A stretch of DNA of 28,141 bases from Desulfobacteraceae bacterium (GTDB lineage: Bacteria; Desulfobacterota; Desulfobulbia; Desulfobulbales; Desulfobulbaceae), in the NCBI GenBank assembly GCA_022837185.1, contig JALHJD010000004.1:1-28141 (forward strand), given 5' to 3'. A program made the position numbers and the translations under genes. Under the pieces are notes generated by a model, which did not search any database, had not been told where the DNA came from, and saw only the letters and a program-made list of their open reading frames with translations. This document shows positions 8,378 to 15,330 of the stretch, piece by piece (within the stretch, counting starts at the first letter, position 1; each line of letters begins with the position of its first letter).

Positions 8378-8989
8378 TTACTCAGTGCCCGGTGAGGACG
8401 GCCTCCGCGGACCGGGGAGCAGCATGGGCACCCTCCGACGGTAGGCAATGTAGCGCTCGCCCAGTTTTGCCGCAAGCCTTTTTTCTTCGAGCAGGGCGCC
8501 GACAAGCAGGTAGGCGGTCAGTATAATCCGGGTCAGGAGGAAGACGTCGGTGATCTCTCCGAAACCCCAGATAACGGCTATGCCGCCGCTGTACCACGGG
8601 TGGCGGATGCGGGCGAGAATGCCGTCGGTGCGGAAGGCCAGGGGCGGAAGAGGTTTGCCGCGGCGCATGCTGCGCCACTGGGTGATGCCGAGAAAGAAGC
8701 GCAGGTCATACGCCCGGGCACCCAGGTACAGCATGACCAGTCCGTAGATGAGCAGGGCGTGCCGCAGGAGGCGGACGGGAAGCCCAGCCTGGAGCAGCAC
8801 GGCCTGCGGCAGGGAGAACTGGTACAGGAGCAGGGGAATGAGGGTGGCGAGGCTGAACAGGGCATACAGGACCCTGTATGCCCCGGCATGACGGCCAAGC
8901 AGCCGGTCGGCGATTCTTTCCGCCGGCCGGCCGATCAGCAGACTGTGCAGGACGCACCAGGCAATCCAGAGGAAGGCAAGCAGAATCAA
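8378..8989 (-). CDS. ICMT/NnrU-like integral membrane methyltransferase-family protein
   Basis: The 203-residue protein has about five hydrophobic segments. Its C-terminal signature is that of the isoprenylcysteine carboxyl methyltransferase / phospholipid methyltransferase fold: DGILARIRHPWYSGGIAVIW, then LLEEKRLAAKLGERYIAYRRRVPMLLP. In this superfamily the RHP and E-x(n)-Y-x2-YR elements form the S-adenosylmethionine site. Bacterial members include NnrU-like proteins and methanethiol methyltransferases, and the substrate here cannot be assigned. The start is uncertain. The longest frame begins with TTG at 8989 without a clear ribosome site, and it gives a plausible N-terminal membrane helix. 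It follows the lipoprotein gene by 35 bp and may be the last gene of the cytochrome group. Confidence 0.72.
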   Translation of the reverse strand: MILLAFLWIAWCVLHSLLIGRPAERIADRLLGRHAGAYRVLYALFSLATLIPLLLYQFSLPQAVLLQAGLPVRLLRHALLIYGLVMLYLGARAYDLRFFLGITQWRSMRRGKPLPPLAFRTDGILARIRHPWYSGGIAVIWGFGEITDVFLLTRIILTAYLLVGALLEEKRLAAKLGERYIAYRRRVPMLLPGPRRPSSPGTE

Positions 8990-9024
8990 TGTGCAGCAGT
9001 CAGGGCCCCGAAACCGCCCGCCGG

Positions 9025-9507
9025 TTATCTGCGCCGGTTTTCAAAGAGAAGTTTGCGCTGCTTCCTGACCGTCGAGTCCGGACGATAGATGACGATCTCG
9101 CCGGGAGACGGGTATTCAATGACGGTGTTGGTGTGCTGTGAATACCATATCCCGGCCTTTTGGCCGTCCGGGGTCAGGATCCAGGCGCCGTAATAGGGGA
9201 ACTTGATCCTGTAGCGATTGTCGATGATCCTGTTCCACGAGCGCAGGAGCTCCTCGGTGGGGGTTACCTCGTGCCAGTGGACACTTTGGCGAAAGGTGTA
9301 TTTTTCGTCAATGGCGATGATCACGTCCGGCTTGGCTTCCGGACCGGCATAGTAGTATCTGTGCCCGGGGAGAATGGTCGCGCTCTCGATGATGTCATTC
9401 ACCTCCAGCGAACGGGACAGGAGCAGGGGTTTTCCTGTCACACCGGCACAGCCTGCCAGGATCAGGGCGGCGGCCGACAGGATGATGCAGCGGATCAATG
9501 TTTTCAT
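9025..9507 (-). CDS. Small lipoprotein of unknown function
   Basis: The 160-residue protein has a clear lipoprotein signal (MKTLIRCIILSAAALILAGC, Cys20 lipidated). The mature domain of about 140 residues is rich in beta strand and aromatic residues, for example HRYYYAGPEAKPDVIIAID and YGAWILTPDGQKAGIWYS. I do not recognise the family. It contains no haem motif, and its only cysteine besides Cys20 lies in the signal peptide. The residue after Cys20 is Ala and not Asp, so outer-membrane sorting is more likely than inner-membrane retention. A strong GGGAGG site lies six bases before the ATG. It starts 21 bp downstream of the multihaem bd-like gene, which suggests cotranscription and perhaps a role in assembling or anchoring that complex, but this is inference. 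Confidence 0.75.
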   Translation of the reverse strand: MKTLIRCIILSAAALILAGCAGVTGKPLLLSRSLEVNDIIESATILPGHRYYYAGPEAKPDVIIAIDEKYTFRQSVHWHEVTPTEELLRSWNRIIDNRYRIKFPYYGAWILTPDGQKAGIWYSQHTNTVIEYPSPGEIVIYRPDSTVRKQRKLLFENRRR

Positions 9508-9528
9508 AACTGCCTCCCGGAAAAGAGT

Positions 9529-12168
9529 CTATTGATTACGAAACGTCCTTACCATATTACCATGGTGCAGCTCGTCCTCCATGTCAATGGTGTGACAGAC
9601 CGGGCAGTTCAAATTGGCGCCGATGGGGAAGGGATTGTTCTGATACTGGAGCGGCTGGAGGATGTCCCGGTTGCCGTTGTACGGGTTCAGCGCCGGATAG
9701 ACGGCATGGGGGCTCCCGTGGCAGGCGGGGCAGCGGAGCATGCCGCTTTCATCCGTCCGGTTCCGGTACAGGTCTTCCGTCCCGGCGGTCCACCGGTTGA
9801 AGGTGGTGTCGTCCTCTGGAGGCTCGAAATCCAGGTGGCAATGAAGGCAGTCGGGCAGGTTGTCCCACGGCTGGCGGGGCGCTATGTCATCAATGGCGGC
9901 GAAGTTTGCGGGCCTGATGTTTTCCAGCAGATCGGCGGCATGGGGTTTGCCGTCCTCCAGCTCCGCTTTCAGAAGACTGATGGCCAGATCCTCCATCTCT
10001 CCATGGCAGGAGCTGCAGTCGAGCCCGAGCGTGCTGTGTATGTCCCGATACGCCCTGGTTGCGCCGCCGCTGTCGGCCGGATGGCAGAGAACGCAGTACC
10101 TTGACCCGCGACCCGCCATAAAACCGGCGTGGAAGCCGTGGATGGCGGCGGAAAGGTTCAACTGTTCACCGTTGCCTGGAGCGTTTTGGGAGGCATCGGC
10201 GTGGCAGCGGCTGCAGAGAACGGGTCCGGTCTCTGCAAGCAGGGCCTGAAGACGGGTTCCGCTGATCCGGTCATGGGCTTCCAGGACATTGGCGGCTGTG
10301 ACGTCCGCTATTCCGGCCCGGCCGTCAATCTTCCAGGGACCGCCGTGGCAGACGCGGCAGCCCATTTCCGTGGAGACCGGGGCGGCGACCCTTGTCCGGG
10401 CCACTATTTCGCCTGCGGCATTGACGGCTGTGAGCGTTACGGCCGGATAGGGCAGGAAACCGTTGTCCACCGTATAGGGAACGACGGGCAGCATGTCGGC
10501 GGTGAACACGTTCCCGCCCCGGGTCATGGTGCCGGTTAACCCGTTCCCGGTCAGGCCTGTATCTTCGGGGATTTGGACATTGTAGAGTGCCTCGGCGTTC
10601 TCCCAGAAACTGATTCGGGCGGCGGGCTGCAGGAATTCCCCGTCCACCGCGTAGGAGAGGGTGACGCCGTCCACCACGACTTCGGGGGTCGGCCCGCGGC
10701 GGATAAGCTGCGCATTGACGGTAACCCCGGGGGGCTCGATCATCCAGATGGTGCTGGCGTCGGTCATGCCTTTCATGCCCATGCCGCTCCAGGCCAGGAG
10801 GACATATTCGGCTGCCTCGGCATCGAACTCCGGCACCGGGTCCTCGGGGATGGTTTTGAGGGCAACGTCCTCCTGCCTGTCCATGCGTCCGTTCAGATTG
10901 ACACCGATATAGTGCGCCAGGGCCCGCCGTTCATCGGCGGTGCCGGCAAAGGGGGGCATGTAGGGACTGACCGTGTGAATGCCGTTGATTTTCGCCTCCA
11001 GGCCGGAGGGGGTGTAGTTCCGGGTCAGTTTCCTGATGTCGTTGAGGGGGCCGCCGATGGAATGGCAGGGCAGGCAGAGGATGTTGAAAATTTCGCGTCC
11101 GGCATCGGCGGTGTTCTCCCCGGTGACCGAGGAGTTGCGGGTCCATTTCGCCTCGCTGAGCAGGCCGTTCTGCCGGACCCGTTCCATGTCCGCGGTCCGA
11201 ATCGAGGTCGAGTACATATAGCCGGGGATAATATACGGCCGCCGGCCCGCTTCCCGGATGAATTCAAAAGAACCCATGTACAGGAGGCCGATGAGGAGCA
11301 GCAGTCCCGCCAGCGGCCGGGTGACAACCCCCGGCATCCGGATGGCCATGAGCAGTCCGCCGAACATGAGGGCCGGTCCCAGGATGGTGAAGGCAGCCAG
11401 GTAGATTCTGATTTCCGGCATGCGCTCGAAGATCAGGCTGCGCAGATCCATGGGCAGGGACGCCCGGTACCACCAGGCCGAGGCGAGGAAGAGGAGGAAG
11501 GGCGCCATCAGCCACAGGGCGCAGTAGCGGACCATCCGCAGGCGCAGTTGTTCATCCTTGATGCTGACCGCCGTCAGGAACCCGTAGAGGCCGGCCAGCA
11601 TGAAGGCCAGAAAGGACCGGAAAAACAGGGCCGGCCAGAAGGTGGGGTTGAACAGGCCCGACCAGAAATTCCGGTTCTCAAGCCAGGCGCCGGGGGTCAG
11701 CATGAAATCGATGATGCCGTTGATGAAGAAGAGCGACATCCAGGCGCAGGCGAAATAGATCCAGCCGATGGCGACATGGTTGCGGTCGTCCATTCTGCCG
11801 AAGGTATAGTAGTAGATGAACAGGGAAACGATTTCGGCGGTGAAAAAGACCCATTCGATACCCCAGGCGAAAACGAAAATATGGATCAGTTCCGAGGTTG
11901 CCGCCGGGTTGAGGAGGGAAATGGTGAACCAGATGCCGACGCCGGTCAGGCTGCCGGCAACCATGGTCAGGAGCAGGAAGAAGCGGGTGTGCCGCCGGAC
12001 ATAATCGACGATGGTCCGGTTGCCTTCCCTGATGCCCTTCATTTCCGTCACCACCAGAAACAGGCCGCCGCCGACGGCAAAGTGGGAAATGTACACATGA
12101 ACAACGGCCATAACGGCGATGAGCAGGCCGCCGCCCGCCGCGTCGAGCTGCCAGACCGGGTAATTCAT
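9529..12168 (-). CDS. Cytochrome bd-type subunit I-like membrane protein fused to octahaem cytochrome c
   Basis: The 879-residue protein has three parts. Residues 1-315 hold about eight membrane helices related to CydA. His24 lies in the first helix (position of the E. coli His19 haem ligand), Glu105 and Glu112 lie in helix 3, NGIIDFMLTPG precedes NPTFW (CydA has N-WM--P then NP), and GRRPY at 308-312 matches the CydA GRQPW motif. Residues 340-425 form a monohaem cytochrome c (CLPCH 365-369, probable distal Met404). Residues 600-860 carry seven more CxxCH motifs, beginning at 604, 652, 692, 718, 774, 813 and 855. The Q-loop is absent, and the place of the haem b558 histidine (E. coli His186) holds no His. 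A GGGGAGG site supports the ATG, which overlaps the stop of the upstream membrane gene by ATGA. It is probably an electron-transfer or terminal reductase subunit facing the periplasm. Confidence 0.85.
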   Translation of the reverse strand: MNYPVWQLDAAGGGLLIAVMAVVHVYISHFAVGGGLFLVVTEMKGIREGNRTIVDYVRRHTRFFLLLTMVAGSLTGVGIWFTISLLNPAATSELIHIFVFAWGIEWVFFTAEIVSLFIYYYTFGRMDDRNHVAIGWIYFACAWMSLFFINGIIDFMLTPGAWLENRNFWSGLFNPTFWPALFFRSFLAFMLAGLYGFLTAVSIKDEQLRLRMVRYCALWLMAPFLLFLASAWWYRASLPMDLRSLIFERMPEIRIYLAAFTILGPALMFGGLLMAIRMPGVVTRPLAGLLLLIGLLYMGSFEFIREAGRRPYIIPGYMYSTSIRTADMERVRQNGLLSEAKWTRNSSVTGENTADAGREIFNILCLPCHSIGGPLNDIRKLTRNYTPSGLEAKINGIHTVSPYMPPFAGTADERRALAHYIGVNLNGRMDRQEDVALKTIPEDPVPEFDAEAAEYVLLAWSGMGMKGMTDASTIWMIEPPGVTVNAQLIRRGPTPEVVVDGVTLSYAVDGEFLQPAARISFWENAEALYNVQIPEDTGLTGNGLTGTMTRGGNVFTADMLPVVPYTVDNGFLPYPAVTLTAVNAAGEIVARTRVAAPVSTEMGCRVCHGGPWKIDGRAGIADVTAANVLEAHDRISGTRLQALLAETGPVLCSRCHADASQNAPGNGEQLNLSAAIHGFHAGFMAGRGSRYCVLCHPADSGGATRAYRDIHSTLGLDCSSCHGEMEDLAISLLKAELEDGKPHAADLLENIRPANFAAIDDIAPRQPWDNLPDCLHCHLDFEPPEDDTTFNRWTAGTEDLYRNRTDESGMLRCPACHGSPHAVYPALNPYNGNRDILQPLQYQNNPFPIGANLNCPVCHTIDMEDELHHGNMVRTFRNQ

Positions 12169-13244
12169 GATTGCACCTCCCCGGCCTTGATGGTCCGCCA
12201 GGCAAGTTTCAGCATCCAGCCGATGAGGAACGCCCCGCCGGCCAGAAAGAGCAGAAAAACCAAAAACGGCGAGTATTGCGGAACAACTTCCAGCTCCGAG
12301 ACCGAGAACCAGGGTTTGAGGTAGGCCGCCCGCACCAGGTCCCGGATCAGGATCATGAGGAAAATGGTGGGCAGGATGGTGGCGAGGGCCCGCATGACCC
12401 GGAACTGCATGGCGGAGATGACGGAGAGGGCGCCCAGGACGATGCCGGCAAGGAGCAGCACCGCGGCCAGAATCCCGCTGCCGGTCGACACGTCGAACAC
12501 TTCCGGCCGCAGGCTCCCGAAAAACCAGAAGCCGAAACCGAAGTTGACGATGGTCGCGAAACTGAACCAGTAGCAGCCGGAACGGACCAGGGGCGCGGCG
12601 TCCCGGTTGCCCCGCCGGTGCCTGAACTCGTACAGCAGGGCAAAGCTCAGGCCGCCGACCGCGACGGCGGCGGTGACGAAATGGAGGAAGCGGGGAATGA
12701 AGGTTGGGTCGCCGAAGTTGAGGAGCAGTCCCGCGGGCCGGTCGAAGTAGCGGGTCCAGGCCTCGGGCCGCTGCATCAGGGTAAAATTGCTGGACATGAA
12801 AAAGGCCACCGCCAGCATCACCGCAGTCGCCAGGCCGATCACGAGAACCCGGCCGCCGTGCAGCGGCTCGTAGTTGTACTTGAAGATATAGGCCAGATAA
12901 TAGCCGGCCATGAGCAGGAAGATGACAAGAATCCAGAAGTTGGCCATCAATACCGAACTGGTATAGAGGAAATGGCCGTACAGGACCTGCACGAAGAGCA
13001 GGGGAGCAACCCCGAAATTAATGGTAAAGGCGATGGTAAAAGGTATTTTGCCGGATATCTCGCGGGAGAGCGGGTCCGGTTCCCCGCTGCGCCGCAGAAG
13101 GTTTGCGAAGGCAATGAACGCCGTTCCCAGCATGACGTTCATCGCCAGGACATGCAGAAACAGGGTGACGACCAGGAGGAACTGGAACCACCCCCAAGGC
13201 ACCTGCAGGCTTTCAGTTGCGGGAATCAGAGCGGAAGGGTCCAT
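12165..13244 (-). CDS. Cytochrome bd-like membrane subunit partnering the octahaem fusion
   Basis: The 359-residue protein has about nine membrane helices and no c-type haem motif. It looks like a second, distant CydA-type chain. FLHVLAMNVMLG (His31) in helix 1 matches the position of the CydA haem ligand. SSNFTLMQRPEAW followed by GDPTFIPRFLHFVTAAVAVGG (His188) matches the N-WM--P and NP-FVHT-GY region that supplies the b558 histidine in CydA. RDLVRAAYLKPWF resembles the GRQPW segment. The paired Glu residues of helix 3 are missing here but present in the partner. The reading frame stays open upstream to 13400, but I choose the ATG at 13244 since it gives the hydrophobic family N-terminus. 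Its ribosome site (GAGGC) is weak. Translation is coupled to the fusion gene by a 4-base overlap, pointing to a stoichiometric heterodimer. Confidence 0.78.
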   Translation of the reverse strand: MDPSALIPATESLQVPWGWFQFLLVVTLFLHVLAMNVMLGTAFIAFANLLRRSGEPDPLSREISGKIPFTIAFTINFGVAPLLFVQVLYGHFLYTSSVLMANFWILVIFLLMAGYYLAYIFKYNYEPLHGGRVLVIGLATAVMLAVAFFMSSNFTLMQRPEAWTRYFDRPAGLLLNFGDPTFIPRFLHFVTAAVAVGGLSFALLYEFRHRRGNRDAAPLVRSGCYWFSFATIVNFGFGFWFFGSLRPEVFDVSTGSGILAAVLLLAGIVLGALSVISAMQFRVMRALATILPTIFLMILIRDLVRAAYLKPWFSVSELEVVPQYSPFLVFLLFLAGGAFLIGWMLKLAWRTIKAGEVQS

Positions 13245-13472
13245 GGCTGCCTCAGTTGCTTGACGAACGATGGCCGATGTATTTTTGTCCCGATTCCGGG
13301 CAGAATCCGGCAGTCCGGTCCCGGCATGTTCGCGGGCGGATTTCACGCACGGCGCGAGACCCGGCCCCAATCCATGTCCAGGGGACCGGGGACCTGACAT
13401 TTCACCGTAGCACAGAACGGTGGTCCTTGTCGAAAGAAAAGGAAGGCGGAACCGGAGGCCGCATCCTGCTTT

Positions 13473-14906
13473 TCAGCAGGAGCAGCCCCCGCCGAAGGCA
13501 TGCTTGCTGAAGGAGGGGTCCGGTTCCATGGGGTAGTCGCCGTTGTAGCAGGCGAGGCAGAACGAATCAGCGCTGAGGCCCGTTGCTTCCACCAGCCCTT
13601 CGAGGCTAAGGTAGGTCAGGGAATCGAGATCGAGATACTGACGGATTTCCTCGACGGATTTTTTGCCGGCAATCAGCTCCTTGTTGGAAGGAAAATCGAT
13701 GCCGTAGTAGCACGGATTGCAGGTGGGCGGACAACTGACCAGCATATGCACTTCCCTGGCCCCGGCGTTGCGGAGCGCCCGTACCCTGCTGCGGCCGGTG
13801 GTGCCGCGGATAATCGAGTCCTCGATGATGATGACCCGTTTGCCCTGCAGCAGGGATCGGACCGGGTTGAGTTTGACCCGGACCGAGAAATCGCGCATGG
13901 ACTGGGTGGGCTGGATAAAGGTTCGCCCCACATAATGGTTTCTGATCATGCCCATTTCCATGGGGATGCCCGATGCCTGGGAATAGCCTATGGCGGCGTA
14001 ATTGCCCGAATCGGGAAAGGGCATGATGAAATCCCCGTCGATCCCGGCCTCCCTGGCGAGGATTTCGCCCATCCGCTTGCGGGCGGTATAGACGTTGATG
14101 CCGAACACGTCGCTGTCCGGCCTGGAGAAGTATACGTGTTCGAAGATGCAGAAGCTTTTTCTGCGCGGCGGCCAGGGAAAATGGGAAGCAAGGCCGTCAT
14201 TGCTGATGATGAGCACTTCGCCGGGTTCGACGTCCCTGATATATTCGGCCTCGACCAGGTCAAAGGCGCAGGTTTCCGAGGCAATGATGTGCGCTCCGTT
14301 TTCGAGCCTGCCGAGGCACAGCGGCCGGAAACCGTTGGGGTCGCGGACGGCGACCATGGTGTCGCGGGTCATCAGGAGAAGGGAATAGGCCCCCTGGATG
14401 AAGGCGAAAGAGTCGCTGACGGCCCGCAGCAGGCCGAGGTCCAGGGAACGGGCCAGGAGATGGATAACGATTTCGCTGTCCATGGTCGTCTGAAATATGG
14501 ATCCCTTCCGTTCCAGATCGCGGCGCAGGGCGATGGAGTTTACCAGATTGCCGTTATGGGCGACGGCCAGCGGACCCCCCTTGTGATGCACCATGAACGG
14601 CTGGGTGTTGACCATGGTGGATTCTCCGGTGGTGGAATAGCGGACATGGCCCACCGCCATGTGGCCGGTCAGTTTCCCCAGGGTGGTCTCGCTGAATACT
14701 TCGGGGACCAGTCCCATGCCTTTGTGAATGGCGACCTTCTCGCCGTCGCTGGCGACGATCCCGGCGCTTTCCTGGCCGCGGTGCTGCAGGGCATAGAGCC
14801 CGAAATAGGTCAGCTTGGCGGCGTCCTGGTGGCCGAAAATGCCGCAGATGCCGCATTCGTGCGTCGGTTTGCCGGATTGACAGGCATGTGGGCAGGAGGG
14901 TTTCAT
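13473..14906 (-). CDS. purF: Amidophosphoribosyltransferase
   Basis: PurF makes phosphoribosylamine from PRPP and glutamine, the first step of purine synthesis. The 477-residue protein has an N-terminal Ntn glutaminase domain. Its catalytic Cys18 (THECGICGIFGHQD) would be freed by removing a 17-residue propeptide, and YALQHRGQESAGIV follows. The phosphoribosyltransferase domain has the PRPP loop VIIIEDSIIRGTTGRS. Four cysteines (in SFCIFEHVYF, PTCNPC and FCLACYNGDYP) match those that hold the structural 4Fe-4S cluster of the Bacillus-type enzyme, so this is the oxygen-sensitive class. The start at 14906 has an AGGAAA site. The frame extends upstream to a TTG at 14972, but that lies inside the leader hairpin and would give an overlong propeptide. 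The C-terminus ends in GGGCSC. The gene stands alone, divergent from the Hyf-like cluster. Confidence 0.96.
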   Translation of the reverse strand: MKPSCPHACQSGKPTHECGICGIFGHQDAAKLTYFGLYALQHRGQESAGIVASDGEKVAIHKGMGLVPEVFSETTLGKLTGHMAVGHVRYSTTGESTMVNTQPFMVHHKGGPLAVAHNGNLVNSIALRRDLERKGSIFQTTMDSEIVIHLLARSLDLGLLRAVSDSFAFIQGAYSLLLMTRDTMVAVRDPNGFRPLCLGRLENGAHIIASETCAFDLVEAEYIRDVEPGEVLIISNDGLASHFPWPPRRKSFCIFEHVYFSRPDSDVFGINVYTARKRMGEILAREAGIDGDFIMPFPDSGNYAAIGYSQASGIPMEMGMIRNHYVGRTFIQPTQSMRDFSVRVKLNPVRSLLQGKRVIIIEDSIIRGTTGRSRVRALRNAGAREVHMLVSCPPTCNPCYYGIDFPSNKELIAGKKSVEEIRQYLDLDSLTYLSLEGLVEATGLSADSFCLACYNGDYPMEPDPSFSKHAFGGGCSC

Positions 14907-14953
14907 ATGTTGTTTCCTACAGCTGGACAGGGGGATATCGTCTGCAACAGGCC

Positions 14954-14993
14954 AAAAATTGTGCAGGCACAAAGATTACCTCTTTGTGCCTGC
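14954..14993 (-). promoter_or_regulatory. purF leader hairpin with T-tract (candidate attenuator)
   Basis: A perfect 13-bp stem (14981-14993 with 14963-14975) and a 5-base loop are followed on the minus strand by ACAA and five T (14958-14954), 48 bases before the purF start. No other minus-strand gene lies immediately upstream, so it cannot readily be an upstream terminator. A short GCCTG further up the leader could compete for the CAGGC of the stem. It may be a transcription attenuator or simply an mRNA-stabilising structure. No known purine riboswitch core was recognised. Confidence 0.5.
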
Positions 14994-15142
14994 GGGCGCA
15001 TCCATGCTTTTTCTTCAGGCTCCTAACAAACAGATCAGCGCAATTTTTTCAAGAAAATATGCGTTCGGATCAGTGACACTATAAATATATGCATGGCTGC
15101 CGTGGTCCGCCAGTCATTCTTTCCTTTACGGGAGGAAAAAAA

Positions 15143-15170
15143 GGGAGGGCGGGGCGAAAGTGGGAGGGGG
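15143..15170 (+). other. G-quadruplex-type G-tract cluster
   Basis: Five tracts of three to five G lie within 28 bases, with connecting runs of 1, 1, 7 and 1 bases. This meets the usual G4 motif definition on the plus strand. It sits in the divergent region, about 155 bases before the HTH/EIIA gene and 237 bases from the purF start. Whether it folds or matters is unknown. Confidence 0.45.
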
Positions 15171-15304
15171 CGGAAAGGGCAGCAGGCCGGCGGCAATCGG
15201 GCCGCGTCCTGCCGGAAGCCGGGTATGGCTGCGCACTCCGATATTCCTGTTTTTTTTCTTGACTGCCCGCGTGCGAAAGAGTAAGGATTCCATCCTTGCC
15301 AATT

Positions 15305-15330
15305 ATGGACAGAAATGGACAGAAATGGAC
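15305..15330 (+). repeat. Tandem 10-base repeat with three ATG codons
   Basis: ATGGACAGAA occurs twice in a row and is followed by ATGGACAAAC, placing ATG codons at 15305, 15315 and 15325, each in a different frame. The third is the chosen start of the HTH/EIIA gene. The first two would open short overlapping frames of about 32 and 33 codons. No Shine-Dalgarno sequence precedes any of them clearly. Confidence 0.7.

Larger units (their letters stand above)
14907..15324. other. Divergent intergenic region between purF and the HTH/EIIA gene
   Basis: This 418-bp stretch has no gene I can support. From left to right it holds the purF leader hairpin (14963-14993), an AT-rich segment (about 15041-15090), a run of G-tracts on the plus strand (15143-15170), a GC-rich segment with short inverted repeats, a T8 run (15251-15258) followed by TTGACT (15259-15264, a possible -35 for the plus-strand cluster with only a weak TAAGGA 17 bases on), and a three-fold ATGGAC repeat at the start of the next gene. 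Convincing -10/-35 pairs for purF were not found. Confidence 0.6.

Noticed and set aside
10573..12324. 583-codon open frame antisense to the octahaem fusion gene
   Set aside because: Its composition (Glu/Gly/Gln/Asp-rich) reflects the complement of membrane-protein codons. No ribosome site or domain is visible.
13403..13422. 6-bp inverted repeat CACCGT/ACGGTG upstream of the bd-like pair as an operator
   Set aside because: It is short and I saw no promoter hexamers near it, so chance cannot be excluded.
14907..14972. Longer purF beginning with TTG at 14972, preceded by AGAGG
   Set aside because: The start would lie within the leader hairpin and give a propeptide of about 39 residues. The ATG at 14906 has an AGGAAA site and gives a 17-residue propeptide.
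13500..15026. 508-codon plus-strand frame opposite purF
   Set aside because: purF has all catalytic motifs on the other strand. The antisense frame is a shadow.
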